Below, piece after piece: positions 30,890-41,845 of a stretch of DNA of 64,000 nt. Where the stretch lies: assembly GCA_003116975.1 (NCBI GenBank), contig BGKB01000083.1:130603-194602 (forward strand), in the 5' to 3' direction. The translations under genes were made by a program, and so were the position numbers. The stretch comes from Aurantiochytrium sp. KH105 (lineage: Eukaryota > Sar > Bigyra > Thraustochytrida > Thraustochytriidae). Under the pieces are notes generated by a model. The model worked only from the letters and a program-made list of their open reading frames with translations, searched no databases and was not told the DNA's origin. Position 1 is the stretch's first letter. Each line of letters opens with the position of its first letter.

Positions 30890-32556
30890 CCCTGGCTAGC
30901 CACATGAAACCGAACGAAAAACCGAACGAAATTTCATTTGCCTGATCTCTTCCAGCGCGCTCAAAATTAACTCGCGCGCCTTGAAATTAAGCACAGGGAA
31001 GGATCTCTGCCCGTAGATTGCTGTGCCAAATTTTAAAGGCTTGGGAACCAGTTTTGGTCAAGGGGTAGGGAAAACTAGATTTGGGGGAAGGCGGCGGAGA
31101 AGCGGCCTATTTGGCCAGAATAGACCGATACAGTGAGACCGAACGAAATTAATTAGGAGTAATATGACTAAGACTGTGTTAGGTGAGTTTCGCCTAGCCA
31201 AATTTTAAATTGCGTTGCGCTCGGGTGATCAAGATTTGCCGGGCTCCAAATGAGAGCACAATTGCTTAAATGAGCGAATGAGCATGCCAGGAGGTGCTGC
31301 TGAGTGACNAAAATCTGACGATCACAATTTGTCGGATATCGACCGTATCTGCGTACACTAGAAATGTGCATGGTGCATCCAAAACAGCTGCATGGTGTGC
31401 ACATTGTGCACAATAGGATGCATTTGGCACAAGATCTTTGAAGTCCTGTGCACCCGCGTCGCATTCTCGAAACAGACCTTGTCGAGAAACCCGCTCATCG
31501 AGAGCCGTCTCCGAAGACCGCACTGTCGCGGTCTTAATTTTCAGAGCGAACACATATTTCTCCAACTGGTTGCACTCCGGCATGGTTTCTTCGAGACTGT
31601 CCGCATCGCTTTCCTCGAGCGAGCCTTTCGTTATAAATCGTTGCACATTCATTGAGCCATGTTTCGAAGATGTTAATAAAGTTTGGCGGCATGATCATGT
31701 GAAAGATCTCGGCGGGTTGCATGCCCTCATCGTCATCACTTTTGTTCGCTTGCTCGCGGAGACGCTTCACGACCACATCTGCCTCCCGTTTGAGCTTCTC
31801 GAGAGCCAAACTTCCGTACGGATTAAATTTCAAATCAACCGAGTCAAGAGGGCGTAGTGCCCCCGCGAGGTCACCGTGATACGCGGCGTTACGCCGTGAA
31901 AAGGACTCAAAGCTCCAGGAACCGCGTCCTGTCAGCTTGATCGATTCTCCAAAAGAATCATCTTGCTCGTCTTGCAGATCGGCATGATCCCAGTCAATAT
32001 CATCTCGAGCGCCCTCATCGAGCTCATGTGCACGCTCCTCCTCCTCCTCCTCCGTGCTTGGGCTGACGTTGAGCTGCAGCGTCTCGACCAGCTCTCGACA
32101 TGGGCCTCGCCATCGCTCGAGGCAGTTGCCAGCTTCAAACTCGCGCAACGGGCCGCTATGCAAACAAATTGGACGCGATCATGCCAGGGGTACGATCGCA
32201 GAGCGTGACTCGCGACGCTGCCAAGCTTTTCTGCTCGCTGTAGCCGCTGTAGCGCTTGATGAAGCGCGGTCGTTAGGTCATGGTCAAGTTCGCCCTCACG
32301 GTACCCAACTTTGCAGAAGAACAACAACCCTTCCACCGGGAGAATTTGCCTGCAAACTTGCAGAGGGGTGCGGGGGCATCGTGGGAACGATCTGGCCAAT
32401 CGGCAAGATTTAAAATTGAATAGAAGTATTTAATGCAATGCCTCGCGTGTTTGCCAGAGATTTCGTTCGGTCTCACTGACCCAGCCTGCCGCCGGATCGG
32501 GGAAACTATTTCGCCGAAAATTTCGTTCGGTTAGACCGAACGAAATTTAGCCAGGG
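30890..32556. mobile_element. 1.67-kb inverted-repeat DNA transposon, piggyBac-like, non-autonomous
   Basis: Ends are CCCTGGCTA (30890-30898) and its reverse complement (32548-32556), each flanked by CTAG (30886-30889 and 32557-32560). Subterminal copies of ACCGAACGAAA lie at 30909 and 30921 on the left and at 32521 (inverted) and 32535 on the right. A second perfect inverted pair of 19 bp, CAGTGAGACCGAACGAAAT, lies at 31131-31149 and, inverted, at 32460-32478. This could be a nested copy or part of long structured ends. Inside is a minus-strand remnant resembling the N-terminal part of a piggyBac-type transposase. A CCC-starting inverted repeat flanked by a 4-bp palindrome is piggyBac-like, although piggyBac normally uses TTAA. 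Confidence 0.7.
31534..32163 (-). pseudogene. Decayed piggyBac-like transposase remnant inside the element
   Basis: The 209-codon frame carries an acidic stretch (STEEEEEERAHELDEGARDD), then KFNPYGSLALEKLKREAD, and IFHMIMPPNFINIFETWLNE. The last segment resembles the helix before the catalytic core of piggyBac transposases (P...F...L..T/N). Similarity then continues weakly in other minus-strand frames on both sides (about 31266-31652 and 32200-32399), so the gene looks frameshifted and internally deleted. No intact DDE core can be read. Assignment to piggyBac is tentative. Confidence 0.4.
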
Positions 32557-32918
32557 CTAGTCTATTGAAAACCTCTTTTGAAGTCGTGATTTTTTTTTCT
32601 TTCATTTTCATTGGGACGATTTTAGTTGTAGCCTGCGGAGAAATTCGTTCCGCTTTTCACTTTCTACTGAAGACTCAACTCATCGGGCATGCTGCTAAAG
32701 TGGTATACATTTGCTCTTGCTAACAAACAAAAAGACTCGCGTGCAACGACACACATGCGATTTGTTTAGCAAAGCGGTTACAGTAGGGACATGTCCTAGG
32801 ATGAGACCACCTAGGTGGGTTCAAAGTCAAGCAAGACGTGGTGGAGAGGAAGAAGAAGAAGAAGAAGAAGAAAAAGATGCTAAAGACTCTGAAGGAGGAC
32901 GGATGATCAGCCTAAAAT
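32557..32918. other. Intergenic, downstream of TrpD-type gene
   Basis: About 360 bases with a (GAA)n tract at about 32849-32874. It presumably holds the 3' UTR of the anthranilate phosphoribosyltransferase. No gene was seen. Confidence 0.45.
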
Positions 32919-33980
32919 TCACGTTTTGGCCACCTTCGTTGGTGGCTCCTCGGGCGCGGATGCGGCAAGACGCGTCGAAGTCTCTGCAAATTTATCGAGC
33001 GTTGCAAGGACATCTCCTGATTGCAATTTTGCAATTGCGGTCTTGTAGCCCGCCTCGACGGAGTCGCAAAGGCCATAAACATAAAGCGCTGCACCGGCGT
33101 TGAGCGCAATAGTATCAGCGACGGCACCCTTGGCCTTGTCACCACCAGAAAAGATGTCCCGAATAATGGCGGCATTCTCCGCTGGTTCGCCGCCCTCGAG
33201 GTCCTTGATCTTGCATTGTGCAATGCCCATTGCCTGGGGGTCCACAGTAATCTTCTGCACGCCCTGGGGGGTTACCTCGCGCGCATCTGCGACTCCAACA
33301 GCAGCAAGCTCGTCGAGGCCGCAGCAGTGCACAATGAGGGCGTGGTCGGCACCGAGTTTGTGCACGACCTCCGCATAGACGTCGAGCAAGGCAGGAGAGT
33401 ACACGCCAAGCATCATACGCTTTGCGCCCGCTGGGTTGAGAAGGGGGCCGAGGATGTTGAAAATAGTGCGGATCTTGAGTGCGCGGCGGATGGGCACCAC
33501 GTGGCGCATGGCCGGGTGAAAGTTGGGCGCGAACATGAAGGCAATCCCAGCCTCTTGCACGCAATCAGAAATGTGTGCCGGGCCCAGGAGCGCGATTCCC
33601 AGCTTTTCAAGAACGTCCGAAGACCCCGACTTGCTTGTGACAGATTTGCTTCCGTGCTTGGCGACGCGCGCGCCGCACGCTGCCGCGACGATGGCCGCCG
33701 AGGTGCTAATATTGATCGTGTTATGTCCATCGCCACCTGTGCCGACCACGTCGACGACCTTGTCGCCGCCCTCGACTTTGACATGGACGGCGTGTTTGCG
33801 CATCACGCCGGCGAGCGCCGCGATCTCGGCCGCCGTCTCGCCCTTGGCCGCGAGAAGCGCCAGAAAGGCCGCCGTCTGCGCGTCTTCGGCCTCGCCGCTC
33901 GCGATGGTCTCCATCACCGCGGCCGCCTCGGCCTCCGAGAGGTCCTCGCGCCGCACGAGCTTCTCCAGAGCTTCCCTCAT
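32919..33980 (-). CDS. trpD: Anthranilate phosphoribosyltransferase (TrpD/TRP4-type)
   Basis: This 353-residue protein starts at ATG 33980 (MREALEKLVRREDLSEAEA) and is a complete single-domain enzyme of normal length. Motifs include VDVVGTGGDGHNTINIST (phosphoribosyl-pyrophosphate site, residues about 76-93), AKHGSKSVTSKSGSSDVLE, FMFAPNFHPAMRHVVPIRR (anthranilate tunnel) and FNILGPLLNPA. It transfers phosphoribose from PRPP to anthranilate in the second dedicated step of tryptophan synthesis, implying the organism makes tryptophan. It is not fused to other Trp enzymes, as in fungi. No targeting peptide is visible, so a cytosolic location is likely. A short disordered tail (ASAPEEPPTKVAKT) follows the domain. 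Confidence 0.96.
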   Translation of the reverse strand: MREALEKLVRREDLSEAEAAAVMETIASGEAEDAQTAAFLALLAAKGETAAEIAALAGVMRKHAVHVKVEGGDKVVDVVGTGGDGHNTINISTSAAIVAAACGARVAKHGSKSVTSKSGSSDVLEKLGIALLGPAHISDCVQEAGIAFMFAPNFHPAMRHVVPIRRALKIRTIFNILGPLLNPAGAKRMMLGVYSPALLDVYAEVVHKLGADHALIVHCCGLDELAAVGVADAREVTPQGVQKITVDPQAMGIAQCKIKDLEGGEPAENAAIIRDIFSGGDKAKGAVADTIALNAGAALYVYGLCDSVEAGYKTAIAKLQSGDVLATLDKFAETSTRLAASAPEEPPTKVAKT

Positions 33981-34985
33981 CCTGCCCCCGCCGCCTGCCC
34001 GCGCACGCGCACGCGCGCTCTCCTGCGCGCTGCTCTGCTCTGCTCTGCTCCGCTCTGCCCTGCTGCTTTGCTTTGCCTTGCTTTGCCTCGCTTTGCCCCT
34101 TGAAGAAAGGTGTTTGCTTGCTTGTTTGCGGCTGCTGTGCTTGCTGCCTCGCTCTCTCCCGAATGCACGAGCGGCGCCGCGAGAACACCGCCAGCGAGCC
34201 TGCCCCGCCCGCCCTCCTGAGACCGGCGGCCGCGCGCGACCGACGCAGAGGACCCAGCTGCGCCGGGCACGCGGGGCCTGCTGTCGCCAAGCTTGTTTGC
34301 TTGCCCGCTCGCTCGCTGCACGCCCCGTGCGCGAGGCAGGCGCAGCTCGACTCGAGCTCGCCCGCTCGCGCTAGCACATCGTATACGCTTCGCGCTTTCC
34401 GAAAAGGGCGATCGGCGGCCTGACAGTGACGACCTCGGTCTTACGAGCCTCGCGTCTCCGGCCGCGTGCAGCTGCAGCTGCAGCTGCTGCTGCGGTCCTG
34501 GCCCGCCGCGAAGCCCCCCCGCCTGCAGTCGTCTTGCCTCGAGCTCGCGAGCTCCTCGCGAGTGTGCGTACACACGCGCCCGCTCGCCGTCTCGCCATGC
34601 AACGCGATGACGAGCTCGCAGAACCGCCCCGGGTTCGCTCCAGCGTTTCGCTCCAGCGGTCCGCTCCAGCCCGGCCGAGCGGGTCCGCGCCCGAGCCACG
34701 CGGCCGCGCCCCTCCGCCCCCGCCCGCCCGCCCGCGTCCCCCGCGCCGTTGCCGCTCTGCCGCGCTCTTGGCGAGCGGAGCTCGAGCTGGGCGAGCACGT
34801 GCACGTGCTCGAGCTCGAGCTCGAGCTCGAGCTCGCGCTCGCGCTCGAGCTCCAGGGCGGCGAGGGGGAGTCGTCCGGCGGAGGGACGGCGCGGCAGAGC
34901 GGCAACGGCGCGGCGAGGATGCGGGCGGGCGCGGGCGCGGGCGCGGGCGGCGCGGCGGGGGCGGGGCCGTGGGCGGGCGCGGCGT

Positions 34986-35035
<50 letters not shown>

Positions 35036-35066
35036 GCGGCGTCGGCGGCGGCGCTGGCGGGGAGCG
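33981..35066. other. GC-rich divergent region ending in a sequence gap
   Basis: About 1.1 kb upstream of both the TrpD-type gene (-) and the phosphatase (+). It has (TGCTCTGCTCTGC)-like runs at 34029-34060, repeated GAGCTC palindromes at about 34795-34855 and a (GACGGC)n run at 34985-35034 ending close to the N gap. The promoter and 5' end of the phosphatase gene must lie here or in the gap. All three plus-strand frames are open for long distances because of composition. Confidence 0.5.
34985..35034. repeat. Hexanucleotide repeat (GACGGC)n beside the N gap
   Basis: About eight GACGGC units ending roughly 30 bases before the Ns at 35067-35073. The gap is probably an assembly or sequencing failure in this GC-only repeat, and its true length is unknown. 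Confidence 0.85.
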
Positions 35067-35075
35067 NNNNNNNGG

Positions 35076-36133
35076 CGGCGCGCGGCGCCCGGCGGCGCGA
35101 GCGCCCAGGCGCGCGAGCGGAGAGCACGCGAGGAGGCCGCGGAGGAAGCCGAGGCCGCGATCCGTGCGAGCAAGTGGCGCCTTCCTCAGACGGTGATCTT
35201 GCTCCGCCACGGCGAGTCGCTTGGCAATGTGCGCGAGAATGCGTACAGGGTCATTCCCGACTGGTGCATCCCGCTCACGGAGGAGGGCAAGATGCAGGCG
35301 CGGCGCGCGAGCAAAGACATTGTCGAGCTCATCGGCTCGCGCAAGGTCGTCATATACTATAGTCCGTACACGCGCGCCGTGGAGACGCTCGATGTGCTGC
35401 TTGATGCCATTCCCGAGGAACAGATCGCCTTTATGCAGGAGGAGCCTCGCATTCGCGAGCAAGAGTTCGCCAATTTCCAGACACCACGTACGTTCACGCC
35501 CCTTTTCTGCACGGAATCGATCGATTGACTGACGGATGCGGCGTTATGTGTTGTATTCTTTCTTGTCCTACCCCGCGCGTGCTCTCTCGCTCTACAGAAA
35601 TGCCACAGATTAAAAAGGAGCGAAATCGCTACGGTCGCTTCTTTTACCGATTTCCGGACGGTGAGTCCGGTGCCGACGTCTACGATCGCGTTTCGTCCTT
35701 TTTCGAAACGCTCTTTCGCCAGTTTAAGCGAAGTCCTGTCAGCGACATGGAGAGCGACAAAGACTATGTCTTGCTTCTTGTCTCGCACGGGCTCACCATC
35801 CGGCTCTTCGTCATGAAGTTCCTGGGCTTTAACGTGAGCTACTTTGAAAAGCTTAGAAACCCTCGCAATTGCACCCCACTCGTCATGCGCCGGAAGCTAG
35901 GCACCTTTGTTTATGAACTCGACGCCGCCTCGTGGCGAAGTATGGGAGTGCTTAATCCTTACGAGCAGTGCGTTCCCATCGATAGCTTTCAGTTTCCTGT
36001 ACATTATTGCGTCTCTCCTTCGCTCAAGTCTTTTCGTAGCGCCCATCGGAAGGCATTTGGAAACTGGTCTGAAAATGGAATTCAAGACGACGAAGACGAT
36101 GTCTTTGACAGTTCCGGTGACGAATTCCATTAG
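35076..36133 (+). CDS. Histidine phosphatase (phosphoglycerate mutase-like, yeast DET1-type), two exons, 5' end in gap
   Basis: Exon 1 is open from the N gap and reads LPQTVILLRHGESLGNV (catalytic RHG) with RVIPDWCIPLTEEGKMQA. A 110-bp intron at 35488-35597 (GTACGT...CTACAG) joins in frame to give EQEFANFQTP|Q|MPQIKKERNRYGRF, which is exactly how this family continues (GRFFYRFPDGESGADVYDR). The second catalytic His is in LLLVSHGLTIRLF. Without splicing exon 1 stops after FCTESID. The family is the broad-range acid phosphatase branch seen in yeast and plants; the substrate is unknown. The initiator ATG is not visible: upstream frame is uncertain because of the gap. The C-terminal 25 residues are acidic. 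Confidence 0.88.
35488..35597 (+). other. Spliceosomal intron in the histidine phosphatase gene
   Basis: 110 bp, donor C|GTACGT, acceptor TCTACAG|AAATG, phase 1. It contains an in-frame stop, and removal restores the family sequence across the junction. It is one of only two introns I can support in the window. Confidence 0.85.
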
Positions 36134-36524
36134 CGGTAGCGTGAAGTGCTTCTCGTGTGAAAATTGTTTGTCTAAAAAAAAAAAAAAGCAAAGCGAAAGG
36201 TGAATGTTCTTTTGCACCAAAGGAATGAGCACCGCTTGCAGAAAATATCATTTCGGAATAAAGATGCCTTCGATTCGATTCGATTTGATTCGATCTACTG
36301 CTGGTGCTGCTGGTGCTGGTGCTGCTGCTGCTACTGGTGCTGCTGCTCCAAGAAAATGAAAAGCTTTGCTTCGTTTCTGTCAGATAGCTCGCGACACTCA
36401 TTCACGTTTGCTGCGGGACCTCAATTTCTGAAGAAAATAAAGTAATGTTCAGAACGCCAAAGGCGCTTTTACATTCTACTAATCATAAGTTGTCAATGTG
36501 TAAAAGGGGGAGGATAAGAAAAAC
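36134..36524. other. Convergent 3' intergenic region
   Basis: About 390 bases with a poly-A run at 36174-36186, a (GATTC)n run at 36271-36293, a (TGCTGG)n-type run at 36300-36350 and an AATAAAG near 36436. No gene was seen. Confidence 0.5.
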
Positions 36525-37807
36525 TCAAATCGAGTACGCGCCAAAGTAGAGGACAGCATACACAATATAAGTCTTGTAACTGCTCTCAAAGTGCTTCAAA
36601 TAGGTATCGTAGACGACGAAGCAAAGAAGCAGGAGAACCTTGAACCAAATGTGCATGTCGTAGCTCGCATGTCGGGTCTTGAAAAACTCGCCCAAGTTGC
36701 ACTTGTGGAACTCGCTCTGTGATGGAAGGTGCAAGTCCTTTTCCAGCGCGCGAGCAGCTGACCACTCTTCGAGCAGTTCTCGCGTTCGTCGGTGTTCGAT
36801 GACGCCCGAGTCAGATGCAACGTACTGTGGGATGCGGCCCGTCTCGAGATCTGGCTTAGCGCGCTCGAAAAGAGTAAGCAAAATTTGCATGCGCTGGTCG
36901 AAAGTGTGCCGCTTCGCGTCGGCGAGCTTTGCCGCCGCAAGAACGACTGCAGACTCGCCCTTGTCATTGCGCGCAACATCGCTTGCACCGGCGCTCAGCA
37001 GCATCACAAGCACTTCAAGATGGCCCTTGGAAGCGGCCCGCAAGAGGGCCGTGTTACCGTGAAGATCGGTTTCCTCCAAATTCGCTCCGCGCCCAAAGAG
37101 GGCGATTACAGTACCGACATGTCCGTGCTCAGCGGCGGAGATGAGGGCCGTTTTACCTGACGAAGACTTGCCATCGATATCGATAGAACCATCTGCCGTG
37201 TCGATCATCGCCACAAGACTCTTGGTATCTCCATGGCGGGCGAGACGAATGAGTCCACGCACAGAAGCATCCCCCGACTCGTAGTCGTCGGCCTCGTCAT
37301 CACGCACTTCCGAGAGCGTGGCGAGAGGCGCAATTCGTGTGCTGGTACGGGAGTTGCTTGCACGAGAGAACGCGGCCTCGAGGTCGGCGTCGAGCTCCTC
37401 TTCGCAAAGCCGACGCGCCTCGTCACGCGTAATGTGTCCGTCGGCCTTGGTGAGTCCCCGCAGCGAGACGCGCTTCTCGTCCAGGGGCTTGCGGGCCGCT
37501 CGAGAGCGACGCTGCCCGGACGAGGAATACGAGCCCGAAGACGGTCTCCGTTTGAGACTTTCGCGGTGCGGCGTGCGAGGGGAGGAGCTTCCTACGTTGG
37601 TCATGTCCTTGACGAATCGCGACGGACTGGGGCTCGCCGAGGACGCTACCGAGGACGAAGAAGACCCCATGCGACGCAAGCGCTGCAAACGGTGGACTTT
37701 GGCATTGCGCTCGTTATCGAGCTCGTCGCCGTGTTCGCGCAGCCGCTCGTTTCTCTGCCGCGCGAGCCGCCGCAACATCATGACGCCCCGTGATTTTCCG
37801 GGCGTAG

Positions 37808-37842
<35 letters not shown>

Positions 37843-38138
37843 CTGCTGCTCGACCTTTCTGCGCTAGATCCATAGCTGCTCGTACTGCTCGCACCACTGC
37901 TGCGACGCTTCTTCAGCTTCTTGCGCTTTGATTTTTTCAGGTCTCTGCTCGAGAGAGAAGACGACGGCGAGTTCCACGAGGTTTCCGAGCTCTCCGAGGG
38001 CGTCCGCGTGAGCTTGCGTCGCAGAGCTTGCGAGCAGGACGCGCGTTCGTGCAGCTCCTCCATGTCGAGCATCCCGGCATCGTCGAGACCTTGACGGCTC
38101 TCCAAGTCGGGCCTTCGCCCTCGTGATTGCATCATCAT
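36525..38138 (-). CDS. Ankyrin-repeat protein with C-terminal membrane segment
   Basis: This 537-residue protein starts at ATG 38138 (MMMQSRGRRPDLESR; three Met in a row). The N-terminal 285 residues are Ser/Arg-rich and disordered, with a poly-Ser tract encoded by a (CTG)n/(GCT)n repeat at 37806-37850. Three to four ankyrin repeats occupy about 290-400 (SSSGKTALISAAEHGHVGTV, LHGNTALLRAASKGHLEVLV, KGESAVVLAAAKL). The C-terminus carries a hydrophobic span (FKVLLLLCFVVYDTYL, then YIVYAVLYFGAYSI). The organisation recalls the cytosolic half of ankyrin-bearing ion channels or palmitoyltransferases, but the channel or DHHC part is missing. It could be a tail-anchored scaffold. Function unknown. 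Confidence 0.8.
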
Positions 38139-41011
38139 TGCGAGTCTGCTGCGTTCTTTCGTCCAAGTCCTTGTCCTAGTTCGTTTTCACGCTCACCGGC
38201 GTACCTACCTACCTAGGCCACTACTACCCACCTCTCACTGGCTGGCCGAACTATTATCAAGAGATTCACAAGCTGTGTCTCCGCGACCTTGAAGTTATAC
38301 AGCGTGTCGCCTGTCGCCAATGGCTGCTTGCTGCACGCCGAGCCGCGCCGCACCGGGCTAAGCGCCGCGGTGTGGTGGAGGCGGTAGTCTCGCTGCTGCT
38401 GCCGCTGCAGGCCGGGCTATGACGGCGGCAGCAGCGGCCGTGACCGGGGGTGGTGCCGAGGATTGGCAGCCTGACGGCCGTTCACACACTACACTCCTCC
38501 CCCGAGTCCTTTTCACGCCACCCCTGCGCCGGCGCCTGCCGAGGCAGACGTGCCGCGCACGTAGACGCGGTCGCTCTCGCGCGCGTCGAGCAGAGTGCCG
38601 CCGCTCGGAGCGGAGTCGCGTCGCTTTCGCTGCGCCAAGCTCGCAGACGGCAGCTCGGCGTGGCTTGCTTTGGAGTGTCTTGGATGCGCTGGACTCGGCT
38701 GCTCGTCGAGCACGTGCCGGCTGCCCCAGGCAGTCCCAGCCCCCAGCCAGCCTGCGCCGCAGCGAGCGAGCGCGCGCGCGCGCGCCGGAACTCTGACGCT
38801 ATGTCTCCCGCCGCGTCCTCGCCGTCGCCGTCGCCGTCGCCGTCGTTGTTGGCGCCGTCGCTCTTTCGATCGCGGTCTGCCCGGACACGAGCGGACTCCG
38901 ATTTGAAAACAGCAGCCTTGGATTTGAAAAAGCACTCGGAGGAAAGTTTTTTCAAGAAGAAAAAAAAAGAAGGAGTCTGAATACCAAATCCCTTTTCCTC
39001 CCTCCCTGCCAGCGAAAGTGGACTCGGTCACAACTTCCGGCCGCCAGCAGACGGCGCTCGCGCGGCGCCGTGGGACTCCGCAGCCCCGTCGCGACGCAGC
39101 GCGCCGCTGAAGCACGGGAGGGATGAGCGAAGGAAGAAGGGGTCTCGATTGGGCATGTTGGCAATGGTGGCTCGATCGCGGCCAGGCTCGATGGGACTGG
39201 TTCTCTGCGGGCGCTGCAGGCCTTCCTGCCGCCTTGTGCGGGGCGTCCTCCTGCTTGACGCTAACTGCTTTGCAGCCTGACCACTAGTCATTGGAGTATG
39301 ACAAAACTGCAGTGGCGTTGCACTGGTAGAACTCCCCCAGTAGCGGAGGTGCGGAGAGGGCGGGAGCGAAGCCCTAACGTTGAAGGCGAGAGACGCCGAG
39401 AGCGCGATCTTGAATCCGACTTGTTCCGAATGAAGGGCGAAACCTCTTTCAATGCGAAGAAGCGGGCAGAGCACGAACCCGCGGTTGCTGCGCTGGTCGC
39501 GTTGCTGTTGCTCGCACGGCCCGTCGGTGGGACCGGATGCCTCGCAGCTTCTTCTTCTTTATCTTGATCTTTTTCTGCTTCTTCATGACTCTGAAGTGAT
39601 GAATGAGCGTTGCCGACCCAAACTCGTGGTCCAGGCCCCGATCGACACTTTTGTCACACCACGCCAAATCGCTTGGAACAAGAGAAACGCCCCCTCCCCC
39701 CTTTTCTTGCTTGTTGCTCAACAGCGCATTCTCGGCTTTTTCAGTATTGGAGAATTTTCCCTTGATCTTAGCCTCGATGCCAAATTGTTGTTTCTCGATA
39801 AAATACAATTAGGTTTGGAATCGCATTGTCATCGGCCAACTCGACTCCACGCTTGCGAACTCTGCAAAACAAGCGAGAGCTCTGTCAAGTGGAGCAGACC
39901 GTGAGCTGCACCTATCTTGAGGCCCAGGAGTTCGACCCATGAAAACAAGTCTAGGATGCTCAATCTTCTCCTCGTACAAATCGCCGGTCCACACAAGTCG
40001 CCTACACAAATGAAGAGCGATCATGCTATGAGGATGCTCAAGCGATTCGTGTGGTATTCTATCTCTTGGTCGGACAGCTTTATTCTTGTGGACTTGACAC
40101 ATTTCCTGAGTGTCACACAGGATGGAAGGATGCTACATTCGATTTCATCGAAATTTGGCTTTGCACGATGGTAGGCTTTGCAAGATGGCGCTGCATGGAT
40201 GCTCTTCGTTCTTTCAATACCGTTTCTTCAGCTGCATGTCGAAGTCAGAATGCAAACGAACTACATCACGATTCGCGAGAAAGCGTAGATACACCATCTG
40301 AAAGGAAACATGTTGTCAGCATCGTGTCGTCCTTCGCCATACCAAGAGAAAAAAAAAAGGAGGCGACTTGTTTACTACATAGCTCTCCCTTTTCGCTAGG
40401 ATATTTGATAACGGGACGCTTGCTCACGGTCGCTATCTCATTTCTTTTCCAGGGTAGAATCAAAAGTACGGCTTATCTTAACAAGCATTGCGCATGCCGA
40501 CTCGCCGCGTCCCAGACCCGTTCACACATTCTCCCATCGAGAGAGAGGCATTTTGCTGCTCTGCAATAGCTTTCTCTCGTCGAACAAGGCTTGCCCAATA
40601 CTCCCTAGATTGGGTGGACGTTCTCTATATCGCTGTAGAAGATGGTGTCCACGGGTCAGACATCAGTGGCAGCTAGCGAACCCATAAGATACCCCTACTT
40701 GACGCGCGTGCCTCTTTGTCATTGGTCGCACCTGGCTGCTGGTGTGCACGCCACGTGCACCAAGGCTCTTACTGCGTCGCTTTGGCCCTCATATCCCCTG
40801 ACTGGCCGACAACCAAACTCGAAACCAAACCGAAGGGCCCGGTGCACCCGCCCGCCCTCTGCGCGCGCGCGACGTGACGCGGCGTCCTCTTCATCGCCGC
40901 CGCCCTCTCCCGCGCCTGCGCAAGCGCGGGTCGTCAGCGCCGGCGGCGTCTCGTGCTCGTGTGCGCAGTGCACGGGCTCAAGGAAAAAACCAAAAGAGCA
41001 ACACGAGAACG
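38139..41011. other. 2.9-kb region without a supportable gene
   Basis: The first kilobase is GC-rich, with overlapping low-complexity frames on both strands. From 39.2 to 40.8 kb the sequence is AT-richer, with only short unconserved-looking frames (the longest about 170 codons). A short frame from ATG 38801 (59 codons, Ser/Pro then Lys-rich) is not supported. The last 300 bases are the GC-rich leader of the next gene. An old decayed mobile element or a non-coding RNA could be here, but no inverted ends or structure were found. Confidence 0.45.
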
Positions 41012-41845
41012 ATGTCGATCGACGAAGCCCCGGCGGTAACCGTATCAATCTATGACAAGGAAAAGGCGAGGGCAGAGCGGAGACAAGTCCACCGCGAGGT
41101 GAGAGGAAAATATCTTGGTAAGAAGAGTGATTCTCTGGTGCTCAATGTCTTTGCTTCGTCATCCGAGATTATCTTCTCGTTTCTTGTGGGTATCCAAATC
41201 CTCGAAGAGGACATTACCACCGGAGCTGTGGTTGTAGCGCTCAGCGTACTGCTCTTCGGGGTGCTAGTCATTTGGCTCCACTACAAGCAGTACCACCATG
41301 ATGACTTTGAGTGCGATCGTTCTTCGCAACGATTCAATGCTATTGCACTGATAGCTGCTGTTATTGGCCTCCTACTATACCCAAATGTAAAGTCACGTGT
41401 GATTCAAGATCCAGGCAACATCATCTTTCTCATCCAAGGTACCATCACCGATTGCTATGGCACCTACATCGTCTCGAACATGTGGTCGACATTTGAACAA
41501 AGGGCGGGAGAAAAGTCTTGGTCGTGGGCAAGAGCTTGCAAGGACTACCTCTTTTTTGCCACATGGGGAAGTTTTATGGCCTTGCTTGCAACTTCACAAT
41601 TCATCATTTGCGCTTGTTGGTTGCCGGACAACTGGTACATGTGCTGCGTAGATCTCAATGAAAGGGAGGACTTCGAGGAGGCGGATGCAGAAACGGGTGA
41701 CGCAAGAGTCCATCCCAATCGCTCCGGCTCCCCTCCTCTTCATCATTACGTGAATGACCACGATTTGAGCTTTTCGAGTCTATTGAGTACGATGCTTTTC
41801 TGCACCGAGGTTGACCTGATCGCGATTGTAATTCTCTTTTACTGA
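41012..41845 (+). CDS. Multi-pass membrane protein, unknown function
   Basis: This 277-residue protein starts at ATG 41012 (MSIDEAPAVTVSIYDKEKA). The open frame upstream is GC-rich leader. Hydrophobic segments occur at about residues 45-62 (FASSSEIIFSFLVGIQI), 68-88 (GAVVVALSVLLFGVLVIWL), 108-122 (FNAIALIAAVIGLLLY), 136-160 and 185-205 (FATWGSFMALLATSQFIICA), with a last one at the C-terminus (CTEVDLIAIVILFY). The loop near 212-255 is acidic. The Cys- and Trp-containing region (CACWLPDNWYMCCVDL) is distinctive. I do not recognise the family. No signal peptide is needed because the first span could act as an anchor. Confidence 0.75.
   Translation: MSIDEAPAVTVSIYDKEKARAERRQVHREVRGKYLGKKSDSLVLNVFASSSEIIFSFLVGIQILEEDITTGAVVVALSVLLFGVLVIWLHYKQYHHDDFECDRSSQRFNAIALIAAVIGLLLYPNVKSRVIQDPGNIIFLIQGTITDCYGTYIVSNMWSTFEQRAGEKSWSWARACKDYLFFATWGSFMALLATSQFIICACWLPDNWYMCCVDLNEREDFEEADAETGDARVHPNRSGSPPLHHYVNDHDLSFSSLLSTMLFCTEVDLIAIVILFY

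Noticed and set aside
34371-35462. Overlapping frames of about 230-400 codons on both strands around the N gap
   Set aside because: They are made of simple hexamer and GAGCTC repeats, cross the Ns, and lack any domain apart from the phosphatase frame itself.
40051-40569. 172-codon plus-strand frame in the 38-41 kb gap
   Set aside because: No domain, unusual composition and no good start context; most likely chance.
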